Shown here: positions 59,312 through 64,000 of the stretch, piece after piece
Position numbering within the stretch: the stretch's first letter is position 1
Layout: every line of letters begins with the position of its first letter
Assembly: GCA_030247885.1 (NCBI GenBank)
Contig: JAPDRO010000013.1
Span: 620,001 to 684,000, forward strand
Direction of reading: 5' to 3'
DNA length: 64,000 nucleotides
Source of the DNA: Taxawa tesnikishii (nom. ined.)
Taxonomy: Eukaryota; Ascomycota; Dothideomycetes; Dothideales
Notes under the pieces: model-generated
What the model was told of the DNA's origin: nothing
The model's database searches: none
What the model saw: the letters and a program-made list of their open reading frames with translations, nothing else
Program-made: the position numbers and the translations under genes

Positions 59312-60255
59312 TTACCTATCTCGTCCCAATCTCTCTTCGCCATCCTCTATGAGTTCGTATGCCGGCCTGTACCCAGTGTCTGCAGTGGTATCTCCGTCCG
59401 ATTTTGCTCTCAAGGCTGGGTTGGGGTGAGTGTCCGTCGTGCCACCAAGCGACGTGTACCCGAGGTCGTAAAGCGAGCAGTATGGAATGTCGAGATGTCG
59501 TATGAACTGTGCGGTGCATTCTCAGCCATTTTCTCGGCTTAGGCGTTCGTATCACTGTTCTGCTTACCGTCCAAATCTCCACGTAGTGCCAATCAATAAC
59601 TGGATGTATCCTCATAAAGGCCGGCCACCCTCTGTCTGTCGGATCAAAATACTTCAACTCTGCGCCATGCGGGTCCGTCCTCCTCGTTCCGACAAAGATA
59701 GCCTTAACCTGGCTTTTGTCCTGGAGATACTCTTCGAACGCCTGCTTCATTGGCTTCGCATAATAGGCGAGGTCGAGGTGGTAAGTCGTCTTTGACGACT
59801 CGACGAAATCCGTGACCTGCTGGAACGGGTGCGGCGATACTATGTATACCGATTGTAGTTGTGGCGGTAGCCGGGTTGAAGTCTGTACGGAGTGCGTGTG
59901 CAGAGCGCTCAAGTAGAGGATGAGGAGCACGAGGCAGTCCTTGCCGCCATTGTATGATATAGATAATTCTTCAAGGCTTCAGTCCATGCTCGTTAGCGCC
60001 TGTGGTACTCTTCGGATTGCTGTATCCCATCTACCAACCTGTAACGTTCCAATGCTTCTTCCACAACCTTCAAGCTCAGCCGCGTCTGCTCTTGAACCTG
60101 TCTTAACCTCTCTGTGGTCGCGTTCGCGTTTAAAAAGCTGCGACTCTGGCGTGCACTCTGGCGCACAGCGCAGACAAGTCGGGTTCTGCATTCGGTGCTA
60201 TTGTCTTTGTGTGGCCGGCGTCATCGCTCTGGACTCCAAGCAGGGGCTGTGGCAT
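59312..60255 (-). CDS. FAD1: FAD synthase (FMN adenylyltransferase)
   Basis: Transfers AMP from ATP to FMN to make FAD. Exons are 60255-60039, 59976-59568 and 59506-59312, 273 residues with one base restored. The PAPS-reductase-like PP-loop is SYNGGKDCLVLLILYLSALH. Family segments AIFVGTRRTDPHGAELKYFD, then WPAFMRIHPVIDWHYVEIWT and LYDLGYTSLGGTTDTHPNPA follow in order. The end YRPAYELIEDGEERLGRDR is the usual Fad1 terminus. The first exon is helical (ARVHARVAAFLNANATTERL) and needs one more T in a TTTTT run (60132-60136, plus strand A run); otherwise it stops. Exon 1 was found by phase and its acceptor TGAAG at 59977. MET5, a flavodoxin-domain enzyme, is the tandem neighbour downstream. Confidence 0.88.
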
Positions 60256-60633
60256 TACGGGGCTGCAGCATGCGATCGAGGATGTGTAAGCGTAAATCTC
60301 ATGGGTGCATGCTCAGCCGGTTTCAAACAATGAAAATGAATAGCACGAGATCCGACAACAATGCGATGTGATGTTGGGAGAATTGTGACTCGTTCGGCCT
60401 CCCGTCATCGTGCTTGTCCGCTGCCGGCGGGCAGTGTGGGGCAGGGAAGTCAGTCCAACAATCACGGAGGGGAGTGGAAACGCAGGGTATCCCATGGGGA
60501 GAATCGTCAACCATGGCTCTCGTCATTTCGAGAAGATGTCAAAGAAAAAGCGTTTTACTGGCTGCAGACATGCTCGGTCGGTTCTTGGAGGAGCAAAAAT
60601 GGTGCTGCCTGAGGAGGCATCAGGCAAAAGAAC
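60256..60633. other. intergenic
   Basis: FAD1 upstream region and tRNA 3' flank. No further feature seen. Confidence 0.4.
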
Positions 60634-60722
60634 CGACACCTGTGTGATTCGAACACACGCTCCCGAAGGAACTGCCTAGCATATATAGCAGGGCAGCGCG
60701 TTAACCACTCCGCCAAAGTGCC
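60634..60722 (-). tRNA. tRNA-Ser(GCT) with 8-nt intron, second copy
   Basis: The same 89-nt gene as at 1718-1806 in opposite orientation. The acceptor, D, anticodon, variable and T arms are identical, with one difference inside the presumed intron (TATATGCT here, TACATGCT there). The flanks are unrelated except for a TTTT terminator a few bases after the 3' end. Both copies look functional, with intact A and B boxes and full pairing. Confidence 0.93.
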
Positions 60723-62030
60723 TGTTTCCAGGATGATTCCAAGAGTGTACCCAAGGATTTGATGGTGATAGGTGCATATTTGGAAAAATATACTTGTTTC
60801 ATGTTTGGCAGCGACGCTTCGCTCACGCCCTGCCCTCCAACAATATACCATGCCGCTCTGCAACCTTCAGTAACAGCACACATTTTTACTCTCTATTCGA
60901 CGAGTTATCATGAACCTGTGAGCAAGACATTTTATTGTGAAGAACACGATGCTTGACGTGAGCCACAGCTTACCATGCAGTACGTCTTGGCTCGCACCAA
61001 CCACAAGACGTCTCAGCGCATAGAGCTGTGAAGGCTGCCTTCCCCATCAGCTGTTGACTTCTTCAAGTCCTTCTTGAAATGGCAAAACGTTCCGCAGTCT
61101 ATGTGCCTCAGACTGCAGAAACACAGAATGTGAACCCGAAGAACCACTGTTCCGTCGATAAGCGTCCGTTTCCTCGGTCTCTGAACGTTGCAATTCCTTC
61201 GAATGATTGCGAGGCATCGAGGTAAGGCAAGATGCCATGCCACTAGCCCACCAGCCAAGCAGAACTATCAGCCGCGTCTGACTGATGTCTTCCGTTCGTT
61301 CATGGATCGTTCCAATAGCACATACTGCGATTGGTATGCCAAATCGGCGTCCCGAAGACAGGTATCGGGAAAACGCGGACTGTCAAAACTTTACATCTGA
61401 GACCGTGGATACAACAATCAGTTTGGTACCCCATGGTGGAGGCGCATGCCTGCGCCGTATGTATGCAGATCGTAGGCGGGGAAGGTTCTTGGTGGTGCTT
61501 GGGAAATTATCCTCACATCTTCTCTGAGGGGGACAGGTGACTTGCGCTACAGCATTTTGATTAGCCGATCGCCTATACCACTTCGACTCGTCTGCTACAC
61601 ACAACAGCCATGCCATAACACAGTGCACAACCGTCTCACAAGCACTTCTTGCAAAGCTGCGACAAGCTCTGCATCAAGGTCTCAAGGTCTCATGCGCAGT
61701 CTTCGCCAGCTTAACTTTGGCTTGCACTCCAGGGTGCCCATGGGGGCGTTCTTGGTATTCTGGGCGCCAACCACAACCTCCTCATCGATACTGCTTGGCC
61801 TACCACCTCGGGCAATCTCGTAAGATGCACGGTAACTGTGCCACATTGAGTGGTCGGCGTTCTGGCCGTCACCAGAGGGTGGGTTACAACCAATCTATGA
61901 TGGTTGTGTATATATGTTGGTGAAGAAAGCTCATTTCCTCCTTGGTCTTCTTCCAGAATCCCTTCAGGGCCATTTTCTTCCTGTTCCCTCCTCTTGAGTC
62001 CATCTAAAAGGAACTGGTACTCTTTCAACC
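60723..62030. other. 1.3-kb intergenic region upstream of the transporter
   Basis: ORFs below about 95 codons on both strands, none with a recognisable domain. The length fits the regulated promoter expected for a carbon-source-controlled permease, but no CreA or other site is claimed. Confidence 0.4.
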
Positions 62031-63726
62031 ATGACGAGCCACAACGAGCCCGCCGACCCCATCGCCATTGGCATCATCCCTACCGCCATCCAATCCTGGC
62101 GCGATCTCTTCAAATGGCGACAGCGAGTCGTCGTGACCAACGATCTGGGCGAAACGACCACGGAATGGCAGGATCCTCCCAAGTTCCGCAACCCTATCAG
62201 CCTCATGGCGCAGTTGACGGCCATGAACTGGGTCTTCTTCATCGTAGGCTTGGCAGCCTGGACCGCCGATGCCTTCGACTTCCACGCGCTGTCAATCCAA
62301 ACTGTGAAGCTGTCCAAATACTACCACACCTCTAAGACCGACATCACGACGGCGATCACCTTGACGTTGTTGCTCAGAAGCGTCGGAGCTGCTTTCTTTG
62401 GAATGGCAGGAGATAAATATGGCCGCAAGGTAACAGGCTCTTCCCCTCCATGCCTTCGCTATGTTGACCCTTTCTACAGTGGCCGATGGTAATCAACATG
62501 ATCGTTCTGGGCCTGTTGCAGATCGCTACTATATACAGTCGCACGTTCCAACAGTTCCTGGCCGTCCGGAGCCTGTTCGGACTGTTCATGGGTGGGGTGT
62601 AAGTCGTTATCGACGTACTTCTTATGGCGTTCTAGCAGAACTAATTCTCGCTCAAGCTACGGCAACGCCATCGCCATGGCTCTGGAGAACTGCCCAACCG
62701 ATGCCCGTGGCTTGATGTCCGGCATTCTGCAGCAGGGTTACTCTTTCGGCTACGTCTGCGCTGCATGCGCCAATCTGGGTGTCGGTGGCAGCACAGAGAG
62801 CTGGAAGACAGTGTTCTGGATCGCCGCCGGTCTTTCGATCGGCGTAGGCCTGATCCGTATCTGCTTCCCCGAATCTAAGCAGTTCATCGAAGCCAAGAAA
62901 GCAGGGAAGAAGGGGACTGCACCATCGGCGTTCTGGAAGGAGACCAAGCTCATGCTAGCGCAGCAGTGGAAGATGTGCATCTACTGTATCGTCTTGATGA
63001 CGTGGTTCAACTGTAAGTGCTCTTTGGTGTGGCGATACGCGTGGAACAGACTGACATTCGTGTACAGACTACAGTCACACCTCGCAAGACAGCTACACGA
63101 CCTTCATGCTAACAGAGAAAGAGCTGGACAACGCCGGCGCCAGCCGCGCAAGCATCATGATGAAGGTCGGCGCCTGCGTCGGTGGCACAATTATCGGTTA
63201 CCTCTCTCAATTCGTCGGCCGTCGCCGCGCCATCGTTGCCGCAGCCTTGATCAGTGCCTGCCTCATCCCAGCCTGGATCATGCCGCACGGCGAGCGCAGC
63301 CTGTCGGCGTCTGGATTCTTCATGCAGTTCTTCGTTCAAGGTGCCTGGGGTGTCATCCCCATCCACCTCAACGAGCTGTCACCTCCGGCTTACCGCTCCA
63401 GTTTCCCCGGTATCACATACCAGCTCGGGAACATGATCTCGTCGCCTTCGGCGCAAATTGTCAACGCGATTTCCGAATCTACGTTCATTACCAGCTACAG
63501 CGGCAAGCGTGTTGAGGCATACGGACCCGTCATGGGCATCGCGACCGTTATTATCGCGTTGGGCATCGCAGTGACTACGGCGTTTGGTCCGGAGAAGAGA
63601 GGACGTGCTTTTGAGAATGCCGCTCCAGCTGGAGCTACCTTGATGGCTCCGAAGGATATCGAAGAGGGAGAGACTGATGTCAAAGAGGGTGTGCCTGAGC
63701 ACATTGAGATGACTGCGAAGCACTGA
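62031..63726 (+). CDS. JEN1: Jen1-type monocarboxylate/proton symporter (MFS)
   Basis: Plasma-membrane MFS carrier importing lactate, pyruvate or short dicarboxylates with protons. Exons are 62031-62429, 62480-62598, 62657-63012 and 63068-63726, 510 residues, intact. After a cytosolic N terminus, twelve helices are recognisable by hydrophobicity. Family signatures are MNWVFFIVGLAAWTADAFDF in helix 1 and the substrate motif NYYSHTSQDSYTT, which fits the NXX[S/T]HX[S/T]QDXXXT pattern diagnostic of the Jen family. The loop GDKYGRK is the MFS motif. The tail is acidic with Lys residues, a typical target for ubiquitin-mediated endocytosis. Whether it prefers mono- or dicarboxylates cannot be told from the sequence. 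Confidence 0.94.
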
Positions 63727-64000
63727 ACCCTTCCCACTCCAGTTTCCGGGAGACGGGGTTGGCAGTACAGGTTCGGAAGGGCAGAGCAGAGATCATGAAC
63801 AAATTGAGCCATACGCGTTTCTTCAGCTTACCAACGTTTGTGATGACCGATAGGGAGAGGTCACGGGAGTAGTAAGAAGTATAGACCCTGCACAACCCTG
63901 GTACTTGTCCTCGTAGAGCGCGTAATGCTCGCAGTCCGCATCTGAACGTCGCAGTCTACATCGCGATGGCTTTTGAGTCGCCACTCACGTACGCACAGAA
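63727..64000. other. 3' flank of JEN1 to window end
   Basis: No feature recognised. Confidence 0.4.

Overview
The window is nuclear DNA of a filamentous ascomycete (Pezizomycotina). The evidence is short GT-AG introns (mostly 50-80 nt, often with a CTAAC-like branch site) and the gene set: an XlnR-type zinc-cluster regulator, a HET-domain protein, a Jen-family carboxylate transporter, DASH-complex Dad3 and a Pat1 with filamentous-fungal layout. A Dothideomycete is my best guess, by impression of the protein sequences only. I see no transposon, retroelement, virus-like element or CRISPR array.

Layout. 1-13 kb: partial MATE transporter (-), tRNA-Ser(GCT), CCHC zinc-knuckle protein, BUB3 (-) divergent from GPN2 (+), a 203-residue unknown (-), an aldehyde dehydrogenase (-). 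13-16 kb: about 3 kb without a supportable gene. 16-31 kb: xlnR (+), U2 snRNP A' LEA1 (+), a small four-helix membrane protein (-), a DDHD phospholipase (+), DAD3 (+), mitochondrial ribosomal protein uS5m (-) divergent from TRM2 (+). 31-46 kb: HET-domain gene (-), PAT1 (-), a KRE2/MNT1-type mannosyltransferase (+), a 2.3 kb gap, and a large UBA-domain protein (+). 46-64 kb: MCM6 (-) divergent from IDI1 (+), a small unknown ORF (-), a long disordered protein with a PP1-docking-like motif (+), sulfite reductase beta subunit MET5 (-), FAD synthase FAD1 (-), a second tRNA-Ser(GCT), and a Jen1-like transporter (+). Most are housekeeping genes (replication, spindle, splicing, mRNA decay, translation, sterol and sulfur metabolism). 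They are not a pathway cluster; neighbours are related mainly through shared divergent promoters.

The dominant oddity is technical or biological and affects every annotation here. Fourteen of about 23 protein genes have one or more apparent single-base frameshifts, nearly all a missing base in a G/C run (about 25 events). In each gene, restoring that number of bases makes the summed exon length divisible by three and joins conserved protein sequence. I read these as homopolymer errors in the consensus, so coordinates below span whole genes across those shifts. Other genes, including the 4.6 kb MET5 coding sequence, MCM6 and JEN1, are clean.

The most interesting biological lead is behind the mannosyltransferase stop codon. 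There, 62 in-frame codons with a strong hydrophobic helix can be reached either by readthrough of TGA-C or by an alternative 3' splice site in matching phase.
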